From assembly GCF_030412965.1 (NCBI RefSeq), contig NZ_JAUHJQ010000011.1, positions 1 to 64,000 on the forward strand: a stretch of DNA of 64,000 nucleotides, written 5' to 3'. Below are positions 1-8,628 of this stretch, one piece after another. Position numbers and translations under genes: made by a program. Numbering within the stretch: the stretch's first letter is position 1; the number at the start of each line of letters is the position of its first letter. A model generated the notes under the pieces. It ran no database searches and had not been told where the DNA came from. It was given only the letters and a program-made list of their open reading frames with translations. Source of the stretch: Nocardioides oceani (GTDB lineage Bacteria > Actinomycetota > Actinomycetes > Propionibacteriales > Nocardioidaceae).

Positions 1-118
1 TGTTGGTCTCTTCGACGATCCGGACAGCTCCCTCACGGAACTCCCGGTCGTACTTCTTCCGCTTCTCTGGCATCTCGATCCTCATTGTCGATGCCTCTAC
101 GGTCCGGGGGGAACCTCA
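1..118 (-). mobile_element. IS3-family insertion sequence, truncated by window edge (start of orfA)
   Basis: On the minus strand an ATG at 83-85, or more likely 71-73, opens a frame that runs off the window edge. It begins MPEKRKKYDREFREGAVRIV, the basic helix-turn-helix start typical of OrfA of IS3-family transposases. The element end lies near 118, where its outward sequence starts TGAGGTTCCCCCCGG. At that junction the adjoining mmpL reading frame changes into IS sequence and stops (TGA at 116-118). Only the left end is visible, so the subgroup and completeness are unknown. Confidence 0.75.
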
Positions 119-281
119 TTTGGCTACCGCTTCGGTGGTGCTGGCGCCGTTGCGATGAGCCTCGGTAATACGGGACAGCAGGAAGACCTCGTAGTCCATC
201 GACAAGCCGAATGCGACGCAGAAGACAAGGACCGGCAAGGTGGTTTCCAGGGTGCCGGTGGGTGTGAAGCCACCGACTAGC

Positions 282-1390
282 TGTGATGTCCAGGGAGGTT
301 GTTCAACCCGGCATCGGTGAGCCTGGCTGACAGACGAAGGCCTCCGGTTGTGAAGTGGAGCTGTCTAGTTCACCGCTTCACTGACCGGAGGCCCTCGTGT
401 CCCACGCTAACGCTGCCCTGACCCCGCGCACCCGTCTGCGTCTCGCCCGACTCATCGTCGATGGCGGGTGGACCTATGCCGCCGCGGCCAAGATGTTCAT
501 GGTCGCCCCGCGCACCGCGAAGAAGTGGGCCGACCGCTACCGCGCTGAAGGCGTCGCGGGCATGACCGACCGCAGCTCACGGCCCCACACCAGCCCGACC
601 AAAACCAGTCCGCGGCTGGTCCGGCAGATCGTGCGGCTGCGGTGGCGCCACCGCCTCGGCCCGGTTCAGATCGCCGGCCGACTCGGACTGTCGGCCTCGA
701 CCGTGCATACCGTGCTGGTGCGTTGCCGGGTCAACCGGCTCTCCCATATCGACCGGGTCGCCGGCGAACCGCTGCGCCGTTACGAGCATCCACACCCGGG
801 GTCGCTGATCCACGTCGACGTCACCAAGTTCGGCAACATCCCCGATGGCGGCGGCCACAGATTCCTCACCCGCCAGCAAGGCCGTGCCAACGGCATCGCG
901 ACCGCGCTGCGCACTGGCGAACGCGGAAAGCACTCGCGCCCTGTGATCGGCACCGCGTTCGTGCACACCGTCATTGACGACCACTCACGCTTGGCCTACG
1001 CCGAGATCTGCACCGACGAGAAAGCCAGCACTGCCATCGGCGTGCTGCAACGCGCCGTTGCCTGGTTCACCGACCACGGCGTCACCGTCGAACGGGTGCT
1101 CTCCGACAACGGCAGCTGCTACCGCAGCTACGCCTGGCGCGACGCCTGTGCCGAACTCGGCATCAAGCCGAAACACACCAGGCCCTACCGACCCCAGACC
1201 AACGGCAAGATCGAACGATTCCACCGCACCCTGGCCGACGGCTGGGCCTACGCCCGCTTCTACGACTCCACCCAGCAACGCGACAACGCCCTACCCGGGT
1301 GGCTCCACTTCTACAATCACCACCGCGCCCACTCCGCCATCGGAGGCCGGCCACCGATCACCCGGCTGACCAACGTCCCCGGACACCACA
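282..1390 (+). mobile_element. IS481-family insertion sequence with 6-bp target duplication
   Basis: The element has imperfect terminal inverted repeats. The left end starts TGTGATGTCCAGGGA at 282, and the inverted right end reads TGTGGTGTCCGGGGA inward from 1390, with similarity continuing for about 40 bases. It is flanked by the direct repeat ACTAGC at 276-281 and 1391-1396, which fits the NCTAGN target known for IS481. Deleting the element plus one repeat restores the mmpL frame exactly, so the boundaries are firm. It holds one transposase gene. Confidence 0.92.
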
Positions 1391-1395
1391 ACTAG
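397..1395 (+). CDS. IS481-family DDE transposase
   Basis: This 332-residue protein has an N-terminal helix-turn-helix region (about 15-115) followed by an integrase-fold DDE catalytic domain. The visible acidic triad is Asp141 (HVDVTKF), Asp237 (LSDNGS) and Glu273 (GKIERF), with the usual spacing and length for IS481 transposases. The start is the GTG at 397. The reading frame runs past the IS end at 1390, and its TAG stop (1393-1395) comes from the ACTAGC target duplication, so insertion at CTAG supplies the stop codon. The gene looks intact and may be active. Confidence 0.93.
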   Translation: MSHANAALTPRTRLRLARLIVDGGWTYAAAAKMFMVAPRTAKKWADRYRAEGVAGMTDRSSRPHTSPTKTSPRLVRQIVRLRWRHRLGPVQIAGRLGLSASTVHTVLVRCRVNRLSHIDRVAGEPLRRYEHPHPGSLIHVDVTKFGNIPDGGGHRFLTRQQGRANGIATALRTGERGKHSRPVIGTAFVHTVIDDHSRLAYAEICTDEKASTAIGVLQRAVAWFTDHGVTVERVLSDNGSCYRSYAWRDACAELGIKPKHTRPYRPQTNGKIERFHRTLADGWAYARFYDSTQQRDNALPGWLHFYNHHRAHSAIGGRPPITRLTNVPGHHN

Positions 1396-3197
1396 CCAGC
1401 GCAGGTGTCCTTCCTGGAACACGTAGACCAGGGCGCCGAACGTGGCGCTGAGGCTGAGCAGGTTGGTCACGATCGCCTTCAATGGGATGAGCACCGACCC
1501 GGTGAACAGAAACAGCAGGAGGAAGGTCGACAGCGCGATCACGGCGAGTGCCCACGGCAACCGGTCCGCGATCGTGTCGGTGGCATCGAGGAGGGTGGCT
1601 GCGGAGCCGCCGACCAGCACGTCCCTTGGAGCCGGCTGGTCGCGGATGTCGGTCACGACATCGCGTGCGTCGACGGGGTCAGCCGCGGAGGGGGTGACGG
1701 CTAGCCATGTTCCGGCGGGCGCGGTGTAGCGGGCACTCAGTTTGCGGCCTCCTGGCCGGTTGGCGCGGTCGATTGGCCGTCGGCGTACTGGCCGGTCGCG
1801 GTCTCGACACTCGCCACTCCGGGCAGGGCCGAGAGTCGTGCGGCGTACTCGTCCAGCTCGTCCAGCCCTGCGCCGGCGTCGCGTTCCGATGGGAGTACCA
1901 CTGTGATCGGGTCGTCGGCCGCGGCCGGGAAGTCGCGGGCCAGTTGTTCGGCGGCTTGGGCGACGGGGTGCTCTGCGGGCAGGGTGCGGTGGTCCAGCAG
2001 TCCGAACCGCACGCCGGTGAACGGCAGGAGCAGCAGGATGAGTACGGCGCTGACCGAGACGAGGATCAGGACGGGGCGGCGCATGACGAGGGCGGCGATC
2101 TGGTGCCAGGTCTGCCGCTCCTCTCCGACGCCGGCGCGGCGTCCGGTGATCCGCCGGCGGATCGGGGCGAACAGGTCGGCCCGATCGAGCCGGTGTCCGA
2201 CCAGGGCGAGCAGCGCGGGGACGACGACCACCGCGGTCACCGCGGCGAGCGCGGTGACCGCGATCCCGGCGTACCCCAGTGACCGCAGGAATGGCATCGG
2301 GAACAGCAGGAGCGCCGACAGGGAGAGTGCCACCGTGACTGCGGAGAACACGACGGTTCGTCCGGCAGTCCGCACGGCGATCAGCACCGAGGACTCGACC
2401 GAGCGCCCGGCGCGGCGTTCCTCACGGAACCGGGTGACCAGGAACAGGCTGTAGTCCACCGCCAGTCCGAACCCCAGAGCGGTCGTGAGGTTGAGGGCGT
2501 AGCTCGACATGGTGGTGGCGTCGGCGATCAGCCCGAGCACTGCCAGCGTCCCGACTACCGCTCCGGCACCCACGAGGAGGGGGAGGCCGGCTGCGATCGA
2601 CGAGCCGAAGACGAGCAGCAGCACGAGCAGGGTGATGGGCAAGGTCACCATCTCCGCGGAGACCAGGTCGCTCTCCGCCTGCTCGTCCACCGCCAGTCCC
2701 ACCGCAGCGGGACCGGTAGGGCTCACGTGCAGGTCGCTCGACGCCTCCTCGAGGTTGGCGATGATCGTTCCCGCAGTCTCCTGCGCCGCGTGTTCGCCAC
2801 CAGTCAGTTGTAAGGCGATCAGAGCTGACCGCCCGTCGGCTGCGCGCAGGGATGGGTCCGGGGTGGTCCAGTAGGACTGCATGCCGGCGACTCCGGGCAT
2901 TTCGCTCAGCTGCTCGCTGAGTGCGCGTCCCGACTGCGTTGCGTCAGGAGACTCGACGGTGCCGGAGCTCGTCTCGACGATGAGGACCAGGTTTGGCGGG
3001 CCGCCGGGAAAGTGGCGGGTCAGCACCTCGGCTGCCTGTTGCGACTCTGCCGAGGGATCCAGGTAGGCGCCGGAGACGAGCTTGTCGCCTGCATCCCGCC
3101 CGGCCAGCCCAGCAAGGACCATGAGCAGCAACGCCGTCAGCAGTACCCAGCCGCGGCGACGGAGCAAGAGACCGACGAACCCCCCCAGGCTCCGCAT

Positions 3198-3315
3198 CGT
3201 GCTCTCGCGTCCCGCTCCCCCTACGAACCGCTGTCTCTGCCATGGCGAACCCCTTAGGCGCTACCCGCTAACAGCGGCGTTGGACGATCCACGAATGGGA
3301 CGCTATCATCGGCGC
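3198..3315. promoter_or_regulatory. Divergent promoter region, mmpL / metal-efflux operon
   Basis: This 118-bp gap separates the leftward mmpL start from the rightward sensor gene and must carry both promoters. It contains a short dyad, CCGCT-AAC-AGCGG, at about 3268-3280, a plausible but unproven operator for the ArsR-family product of the next gene. No clear Shine-Dalgarno sequence precedes the ATG at 3316. Confidence 0.4.
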
Positions 3316-3702
3316 ATGTCGATGACAACGGCCAATGACGACCCGGCTCTGCGGCGAGGAGCGTCTCTGTTCCACGGCCTGGCCGATCGCAACCGGCTGG
3401 CGATCGTCCGTCAGCTGTCCGCGGGCGAGCGCCGGGTCGTGGACCTGACCGAAGCTCTCGGGCTGGCCCAAGGCACGGTGTCCGGGCACCTGGCCTGCCT
3501 GCGCGACTGCGGCCTGATCGTCGGTCGGCCTGAGGGGCGACAGATGTTCTACTCCATCGCCCACCCGGAACTGATGGAGCTGCTCGCGGCGGCCGAGCAG
3601 ATCCTGGCACTGACCGGCGACGCAGTCGTGCTCTGCCCAAACTTCGGCGCCGAAACCCTCACCGACACCACCCCTACGACGACTGAGGAAGTAGCACCGT
3701 GA
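3316..3702 (+). CDS. CmtR-like ArsR/SmtB-family metal-sensing repressor
   Basis: This 128-residue winged-helix protein (HTH about residues 36-70) is of the ArsR/SmtB type, which leaves DNA on binding a toxic metal. The recognition helix carries CLRDC, giving Cys61 and Cys65, and a third cysteine lies at 107 near the C-terminus. This spacing matches the Cys57/Cys61/Cys102 Cd/Pb site of mycobacterial CmtR. It starts with ATG at 3316 (another ATG at 3322). It overlaps the downstream ATPase gene by 4 bases (GTGA), so it most likely regulates its own operon. The metal, Cd(II) or Pb(II), is inferred from the cysteine triad. The frame is open further upstream, but that part has no family similarity. 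Confidence 0.88.
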   Translation: MSMTTANDDPALRRGASLFHGLADRNRLAIVRQLSAGERRVVDLTEALGLAQGTVSGHLACLRDCGLIVGRPEGRQMFYSIAHPELMELLAAAEQILALTGDAVVLCPNFGAETLTDTTPTTTEEVAP

Positions 3703-5669
3703 CGGACGCCTGCGGCTGCGGCCACGACGAGCCCCGCAACGACGACGGCGAGCTCGAGGAACACGAGCCTGAACGACTCTGGCAGGTCAGCGAGCTGAGG
3801 TTCGCCGCCCTGGCCGGAGTTTTCCTCCTCGCCGGATTCATTGCCGACCGATCCGGCGCCTCCGACTCTATGGTGGTCGGGCTGAATGCGATTGCCCTGG
3901 CGCTCGGCGCCTGGACCTTCGTCCCGAACACGTTGAGGCGACTGGCCAAGGGCAAGATCGGCGTCGGCACCCTGATGACGATCGCCGCCGTGGGCGCGGT
4001 CATCCTCGGCGAGGTCGCCGAGGCAGCGATGCTGGCCTTCCTCTACTCCATCAGCGAGGGCCTGGAGGAGTACGCCGTCGCCCGCACCCGCCGGGGGCTG
4101 CGCGCCCTGCTGTCCCTGGTCCCGGCGGAGGCCACCATCCTCCGCGCCGGTGCCCAGGTCTCCGTCTCCCCGGCCGACCTCGTGATCGGCGACCTGCTCC
4201 TGGTCCGCCCGGGTGAGCGCGTCGCCACCGACGGCGTCGTCCGTAACGGCCGCACGGCCCTGGACGTCTCCGCCCTCACCGGCGAGTCCGTGCCCGTCGA
4301 GGCCGGCGTCGGCGACACGGTCTACGCCGGTTCGATCAACGGCAGCGGAGTCCTTGAGGTCGAGGTCACCACCACCGCCGAGGACAACTCCCTGGCTCGG
4401 ATCGTCACCATCGTGGAGGCTGAGCAGTCCCGCAAGGGCAACGCCCAGCGCCTCGCCGACCGGATCGCCAAGCCGCTGGTGCCCGGGATCATGGTTCTCG
4501 CCGCCGTGATTGCGATCATCGGTAGCGTCCTTGGCGACCCGTCCACGTGGATCGAGCGCGCCCTGGTCGTCCTGGTCGCCGCCTCCCCGTGTGCGCTGGC
4601 GATCTCCGTGCCGGTCACCGTGGTCGCCGCCATCGGCGCCGCGAGCCGCATCGGCGCCCTGGTCAAGGGCGGTGCCGCTCTCGAGGCGCTCGGCCGGATC
4701 CGGACCGTCGCCCTGGACAAGACCGGCACCCTGACCCGTAACCAGCCGAGCGTGGTGGAGGTTGCTATCGCTCGGGGACAGACCCGCGAGCTGGTCCTCG
4801 ACGTGGCGGCCGCGCTGGAGTCTCGCAGCGAGCATCCGCTGGCCCGCGCGATCCTCGCCGCCGTGCCCGAGCACCGCGATGCCGACGACGTCGAGGCGGT
4901 TACTGGTGCCGGCCTGATCGGAACGGTCGGCGGCCGGCCCGCCCGGCTGGGGCGGCCTGGCTGGATCCCCGCTGGAGACCTCGCCGAGCCGGTCACAGCC
5001 ATGCAGGAGGCCGGCGCGACTGCGGTGCTGGTGGAGTACGACGGAGTCGTGATCGGTGCCGTCGCCGTCCGCGACGACCTCCGTGCCGAGGCGGCCGAGG
5101 TGGTCGCCCGCCTCCAGGCCGGCGGTTACGAGGTCGCCATGCTCACCGGCGACAATGAGCGGACGGCAACTGCCCTGGCCGCGCAGGCCGGGATCAGCGA
5201 CGTGCACGCCGAACTCCGCCCCGAGGACAAGTCCGCCATCATCGCGCGCCTCCGCGAGAGCCGGGCGACCGCGATGGTCGGGGACGGGGTCAACGACGCC
5301 CCGGCCCTCGCCATCGCCGACGTCGGGATCGCGATGGGAGCGATGGGCAGCGACGTGGCGATCGAGACCGCCGACGTCGCGTTGATGGGTGAGGACCTGC
5401 GCCACCTACCGCACAGCCTGACCCACGCCCGCCGGGCACGGTCGATCATGCTGCAGAACGTCGGCCTCTCCCTCGGCCTGATCGCGGTCCTGATCCCGCT
5501 CGCTGCCTTCGGTGTTCTCGGGCTTGCAGCGGTGGTCCTGGTCCACGAGATCGCAGAGATCTTCGTCATTGGCAACGGCGTCCGCGCCGGCCGCGCCCGG
5601 CCGCTACCGCCCGCGCCGACCGCCCAGCCGACGGCGGCACCAGTGCCGGCGGAAGCCGCTGCGAGGTGA
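3699..5669 (+). CDS. P1B-type heavy-metal-transporting ATPase
   Basis: This 656-residue cation exporter pumps metal out of the cytoplasm using ATP. The order is: a short Cys/His-rich N-terminus (CGCGH) without a folded HMA domain; membrane helices from about residue 30; the actuator motif TGES; the transmembrane metal motif SPC (about 295-297); the phosphorylation loop DKTGT (about 340); the hinge GDGVND (about 528); and a last helix with HEIAE (about 617). SPC instead of CPC, together with HE in the last helix, is closer to the P1B-4 group than to classical CadA, so Co, Ni or Cd are all possible substrates. The GTG start at 3699 overlaps the sensor gene, and the 3' end overlaps the LspA-like gene. 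CmtR-type control favours Cd/Pb. Confidence 0.9.
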   Translation: MTDACGCGHDEPRNDDGELEEHEPERLWQVSELRFAALAGVFLLAGFIADRSGASDSMVVGLNAIALALGAWTFVPNTLRRLAKGKIGVGTLMTIAAVGAVILGEVAEAAMLAFLYSISEGLEEYAVARTRRGLRALLSLVPAEATILRAGAQVSVSPADLVIGDLLLVRPGERVATDGVVRNGRTALDVSALTGESVPVEAGVGDTVYAGSINGSGVLEVEVTTTAEDNSLARIVTIVEAEQSRKGNAQRLADRIAKPLVPGIMVLAAVIAIIGSVLGDPSTWIERALVVLVAASPCALAISVPVTVVAAIGAASRIGALVKGGAALEALGRIRTVALDKTGTLTRNQPSVVEVAIARGQTRELVLDVAAALESRSEHPLARAILAAVPEHRDADDVEAVTGAGLIGTVGGRPARLGRPGWIPAGDLAEPVTAMQEAGATAVLVEYDGVVIGAVAVRDDLRAEAAEVVARLQAGGYEVAMLTGDNERTATALAAQAGISDVHAELRPEDKSAIIARLRESRATAMVGDGVNDAPALAIADVGIAMGAMGSDVAIETADVALMGEDLRHLPHSLTHARRARSIMLQNVGLSLGLIAVLIPLAAFGVLGLAAVVLVHEIAEIFVIGNGVRAGRARPLPPAPTAQPTAAPVPAEAAAR

Positions 5670-6211
5670 CCGCCGGTTCGTGCGAGGCCCCGACGCAAGC
5701 GGGAGCCGGTCGCGTCGCGGTCCTGCTGGCGGCCGCGACAGTGGCCGCGGTGGACCTGGCCGCCAAGGCCGTCTCCGAGGTTCGGCTTGCCGACTCGTCG
5801 GTTGATATCGGCCTGATCGAACTGCGGCTGGCGTACAACCCGGGCGTGGCGTTCAGCATGGGCGACAAGTTGCCTGCCGGGGTGATCGTGGCCATTACCG
5901 CGACGATCTCTGTTGCGTTCGCTATCTACGCGTGGTATCGAGCCCCTCGAGCCGGGTGGATTGAGCGGATCGCCGGAGGCGCAGTGATCGGTGGCGCGGT
6001 TGCCAATGTGGTCGACCGCGCGGGCGACGGAGTGGTCACCGACTACCTGCACACCGGGTGGTGGCCCACCTTCAACCTCGCCGACACCTTTCTGGTCACC
6101 GGATGCATCGTGATCGCGCTGCTGCACGCCCGCCCCGAACGCACTGTCGACCACGGTGGAGCACCGTTGAAGGACAGTCCGCCGTCCCCGGTGAGCAAGG
6201 AGAACTCGTGA
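5666..6211 (+). CDS. LspA-like prolipoprotein signal peptidase in metal operon
   Basis: This 181-residue membrane aspartyl peptidase of the signal peptidase II family has four predicted helices. The family boxes are visible: VDLAAK, YNPGVAFSMG, and the two catalytic-aspartate boxes ANVVDR and FNLADT. The start is GTG at 5666, overlapping the ATPase stop by 4 bases. Its place inside a metal-efflux operon recalls the Pb-resistance locus of Cupriavidus, where an LspA homologue (pbrC) follows the ATPase. It may be a paralogue specialised for metal stress rather than the housekeeping enzyme. No lipoprotein substrate is encoded next to it. The family call is firm, the metal role is inference. Confidence 0.85.
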   Translation: MTAGSCEAPTQAGAGRVAVLLAAATVAAVDLAAKAVSEVRLADSSVDIGLIELRLAYNPGVAFSMGDKLPAGVIVAITATISVAFAIYAWYRAPRAGWIERIAGGAVIGGAVANVVDRAGDGVVTDYLHTGWWPTFNLADTFLVTGCIVIALLHARPERTVDHGGAPLKDSPPSPVSKENS

Positions 6212-6836
6212 GCACCGACACTGCCGCACTAACCCGGAGAGGTCTGCGACTGGCGTGGCTGATCGTGGTCTGGGATCTCATCGAAGGCGCAGTCGCAGTC
6301 ACTGCCGGGCTGGCCGCCGGCTCTATCGCGTTGGTCGGCTTCGGGATCGACTCGGGCATTGAAGTCTTTGCCGCTTCCGTCGTCATCTGGCAGCTGCGCG
6401 GCGGCTCTCAGCCCGTCAGAGCCCGGCGTTGAAGGCCATCGCCGCCACCTTTTTCATCCTCGCGGCGTATGTGACCTTCGAGGCGTTACGGGACCTGATC
6501 ACCGCCGACAAGGCCGGGGAATCTCTGATCGGAATCATCCTCAACGTAGTTGCCCTGACAGTAATGGTGCCCGTCGCCTTCGCGCAGGGGCGGACCGGCC
6601 GCGATCTGGGCAATCCCGTGCTGGTCGCCCAGTCCAAGGAGACCTGGCTCTCCAACTACCTCTCCATCACGGTGCTGGCCGGCCTGGCCCTCAACAGCAC
6701 AGTCGGCTGGTGGTGGGCGGATCCCATCGCAGCGCTCGCCATCGCAACCGTGGCCCTGCGTGAAGGCACCGAGGCCTGGGCGGAGGCTTCCGAAGCACGG
6801 GAGCGCACACGGTCGGGCGACGACCTTCCTGCCTGA
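6208..6836 (+). pseudogene. CDF-like cation transporter, apparent frameshift
   Basis: The reading starts with GTG at 6208 (4-base overlap with the LspA-like gene). It encodes two membrane helices, then stops at 6432 in the sequence CGGCGTTGA. The rest of the transporter continues in another frame from about 6427 to 6836 (LKAIAATFFILAAYVTFEA, ending with the helix containing GWWWADPIAALAIA). One missing G in the GG at about 6425-6428 would join them as RARALKAIAATFF, the pattern of the short actinobacterial cation-transporter family (about 210 residues). It is the last gene of the metal operon and would add secondary efflux. Either the gene is inactivated or this is a sequencing error. A TTG at 6429 could allow separate translation of the second part but is not convincing. 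Confidence 0.75.
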
Positions 6837-7431
6837 CCGCTCACATTCCTTGAAGACAGCCCGGAACGACACTCCGCGTGCACGGCCTGCTCCCTCCTGA
6901 GAACTGCCCATCACTCGTTGCGGCTTGCGAACGCAACGGCGGGCTGGCCTGGCGAGACCTGGCGCAACGTCGTCGGCCTCAGCGGCGGCACACACCCGGT
7001 GTAGAGGTTGTCTGCAACCGTACGAGAGCCTGGCCGGGCGTCGGCGTCGAGCGGGCACACCGGCCTGTAGCCCGGCGCGGGAACACGATTCATGAGCAGC
7101 GGCTTAGCCGCCCTTGTCGCTGTCGTGTGCGCCCACCGTCTCCGCGCCAAGCCGCGCAGGTGGAACCTGAAACTTGCACGGACCAGGTCTGCCGCTTCCT
7201 GTAGACCTGGTGGCTGCCCGGGACGTCGCGGTATCGCGGCGTCCCGAGGAGCGCGTCCACGTAGCGGCGGAGCCGCAGTTCGCTTGTCACGAGCAACTGG
7301 TCAGTTCGCCCCGTTGAGCAGCTCCGGCGGGTCGGTCAGACTCATTATCGGTGTTGCCTCCTTGTCAGTTCAGCAGCGTAGGTGCTCACATCGGTGACAT
7401 CGGGTTATCCACAGGGCCGCGCGGACAGGCC
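6837..7431. other. Mostly noncoding interval with possible small leftward ORFs
   Basis: No conserved gene is recognised. On the minus strand a strong Shine-Dalgarno sequence (AAGGAGG, complement of 7357-7363) precedes an ATG at 7345 that encodes only 14 residues (stop at 7301). Immediately downstream a TTG at 7296 opens a 68-residue frame to 7090 (start MLVTSELRLRRYVDALLGT). Together they may be one small frameshifted gene at the end of the dprA operon. The rest of the interval shows no clear promoter or terminator. Confidence 0.3.
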
Positions 7432-8462
7432 TCACCGTCGAGGAGCGCCGGCAGACGCGACCGGGCCGGGGACGTGGCCCTGCGGCGAGCGCACCGGTCC
7501 CGGGACGAAGGACTCGTCGAGCTGCATCCCGACCGCCGCTGCTAAGTAGGCGTGGGTGGTGAGGTCGGTGATGACCTCCTGCGCGCTAGTGACCAGGCTG
7601 GCCTGGCCCAGTCGGACCAGCTGGTTCACGCCGGCCGAGGCGGAGCTGGTGACGGGACCTGGCACTCCCATGACGGGCCGGTGCAGGGCATCGGTCCACT
7701 GCGCGGTGGTGAGGGCGCCGCTGCGGAAGGCTCCCTCGACGACCACCGTGCCCTCGGCGAGGCCGGCGACGATCCGGTTCCTCGCGAGGAACCGGGCGCG
7801 GGTGGGTGCGGTGCCGGGTGGCGCTTCGGCGACCACGAGGGGGCGATCGGCAATCGCCTCGAGCAGCTGCGCGTGCGCGGCCGGGTAGGGCCGGTCCGCC
7901 CCGCACGGCATCACGGCGATCGTCGGGCCGCCCGCGAGAAGGACGCCTCGGTGGGCGGCCTGGTCGACGCCGTAGGCGAGTCCGCTGACGACGGTGTGGC
8001 CCATGGCCACGAGGTCCCGGCTCAGCTCGGTGGCCTGATGCGTTCCATTGTCCGTCGCGGCGCGCGACCCCACTACGGCCACGGCGTTGGCTGCGAGCTG
8101 GCTGAGGTCAGCCGCTCCCCTGACCCACAGCCCGACGGGTTCGCCGCCGCACTCGTACAGTGCGCCGGCGGCACGCAAGCCCGCGAGCTGGTCGGGCCAC
8201 GCGGTATCGCCGGGGATGACGAACCGGATGCCGCGGCCGCCGGCCTGCTCGAGGACCTGCCGGGATCGACGTGGGCGAGCTCGTGGCCGATGGTGAAACC
8301 CCAGTGGTTCTCCACCTCGGCGGCGGCCTCGAGGTAGTCGAGGACCTTGCCGGCACCGAGCTCGCTGACCAGGCCGGTGACGCGCAGGTCGCCGGGCTCG
8401 ATGACGCTGCTCAGCTTGACGCGAGCCAGCCGGTCGTCGACGTCGGCCTGCGGAGTGCTCAT
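7432..8462 (-). pseudogene. DprA/Smf-like DNA-processing protein, apparent frameshift
   Basis: DprA proteins bind single-stranded DNA entering a cell and load RecA; element-borne copies may protect or process transferred DNA. The start ATG (8462) overlaps the stop of the 51-aa gene (ATGA). The N-terminal frame reads RLARVKLSSVIEPGD to HELAHVDPG and is then lost. The Rossmann-like DprA core follows in a second frame from about 8262 (RFVIPGDTAWPDQL, then VAVVGSRAATDNG, VSGLAYGVDQAAHRG and ARFLARNRIVAGLAEG). One missing C in the CCC (complement of about 8262-8264) would give VDPRQVLEQ and join the halves into about 343 residues. A sequencing error is likely because the rest is well conserved. 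The C-terminus carries LDESFVP, also present in the neighbouring DUF4192 protein. Confidence 0.82.
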
Positions 8463-8614
8463 TCCGGGCCTCCCCACAGCAGGTCGAGGTCGGGTTCGTG
8501 GATGACGTCGAGGCGCTTGTCGGCCGCGTAGGCCGCGGGCTCGGGTACGACCAAGCGCCGCAGCTGACGCTCGGTGGTGCTGTGCTGCACCGTGGTGTCG
8601 TCGTCGTGGTTCAT
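8459..8614 (-). CDS. 51-residue protein between DUF4192 and dprA
   Basis: A small frame starting with ATG at 8614 encodes 51 residues (ending LDVIHEPDLDLLWGGPE). It sits 14 bases after the DUF4192 stop, and its TGA overlaps the dprA ATG. Gene-like spacing and high-GC third positions support translation. No family is recognised. It is acidic at its C-terminus and rich in charged residues, with no membrane segment. The tight coupling suggests a role with DprA, which is inference only. Confidence 0.6.
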   Translation of the reverse strand: MNHDDDTTVQHSTTERQLRRLVVPEPAAYAADKRLDVIHEPDLDLLWGGPE

Positions 8615-8628
8615 CGCGGTGGTCCTCC

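Larger units (their letters stand above)
116..3197 (-). pseudogene. MmpL/RND-type transporter gene, interrupted by IS481 and frameshifted
   Basis: This was a transporter of the MmpL family: inner-membrane RND-type exporters of lipids or hydrophobic compounds. The N-terminal 486 residues (3197 to 1737) keep the first membrane helix (about residues 14-30), a periplasmic loop and a membrane bundle. The frame then stops at 1737, but translation one frame over (1736 to 1397) continues with KLSARYTAPAGTWLAV and a second membrane bundle. One missing A in the AAA at about 1738-1740 explains this. An IS481-family copy then splits the gene. Removing it and one copy of its 6-bp duplication restores the frame across the junction (VFQEGHLRWLVGGFTPTG), including the family motif AFGLSMDYEVFLLSR. 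The C-terminus is cut off by an IS3-family end at 116-118. About 655 residues would remain against 700-750 usual for the family. It is divergent from the metal-efflux operon. Confidence 0.88.

Noticed and set aside
3549..5405. 618-residue minus-strand frame opposite the P1B ATPase
   Set aside because: Asp/Gly/Arg-rich shadow with no recognisable motif.
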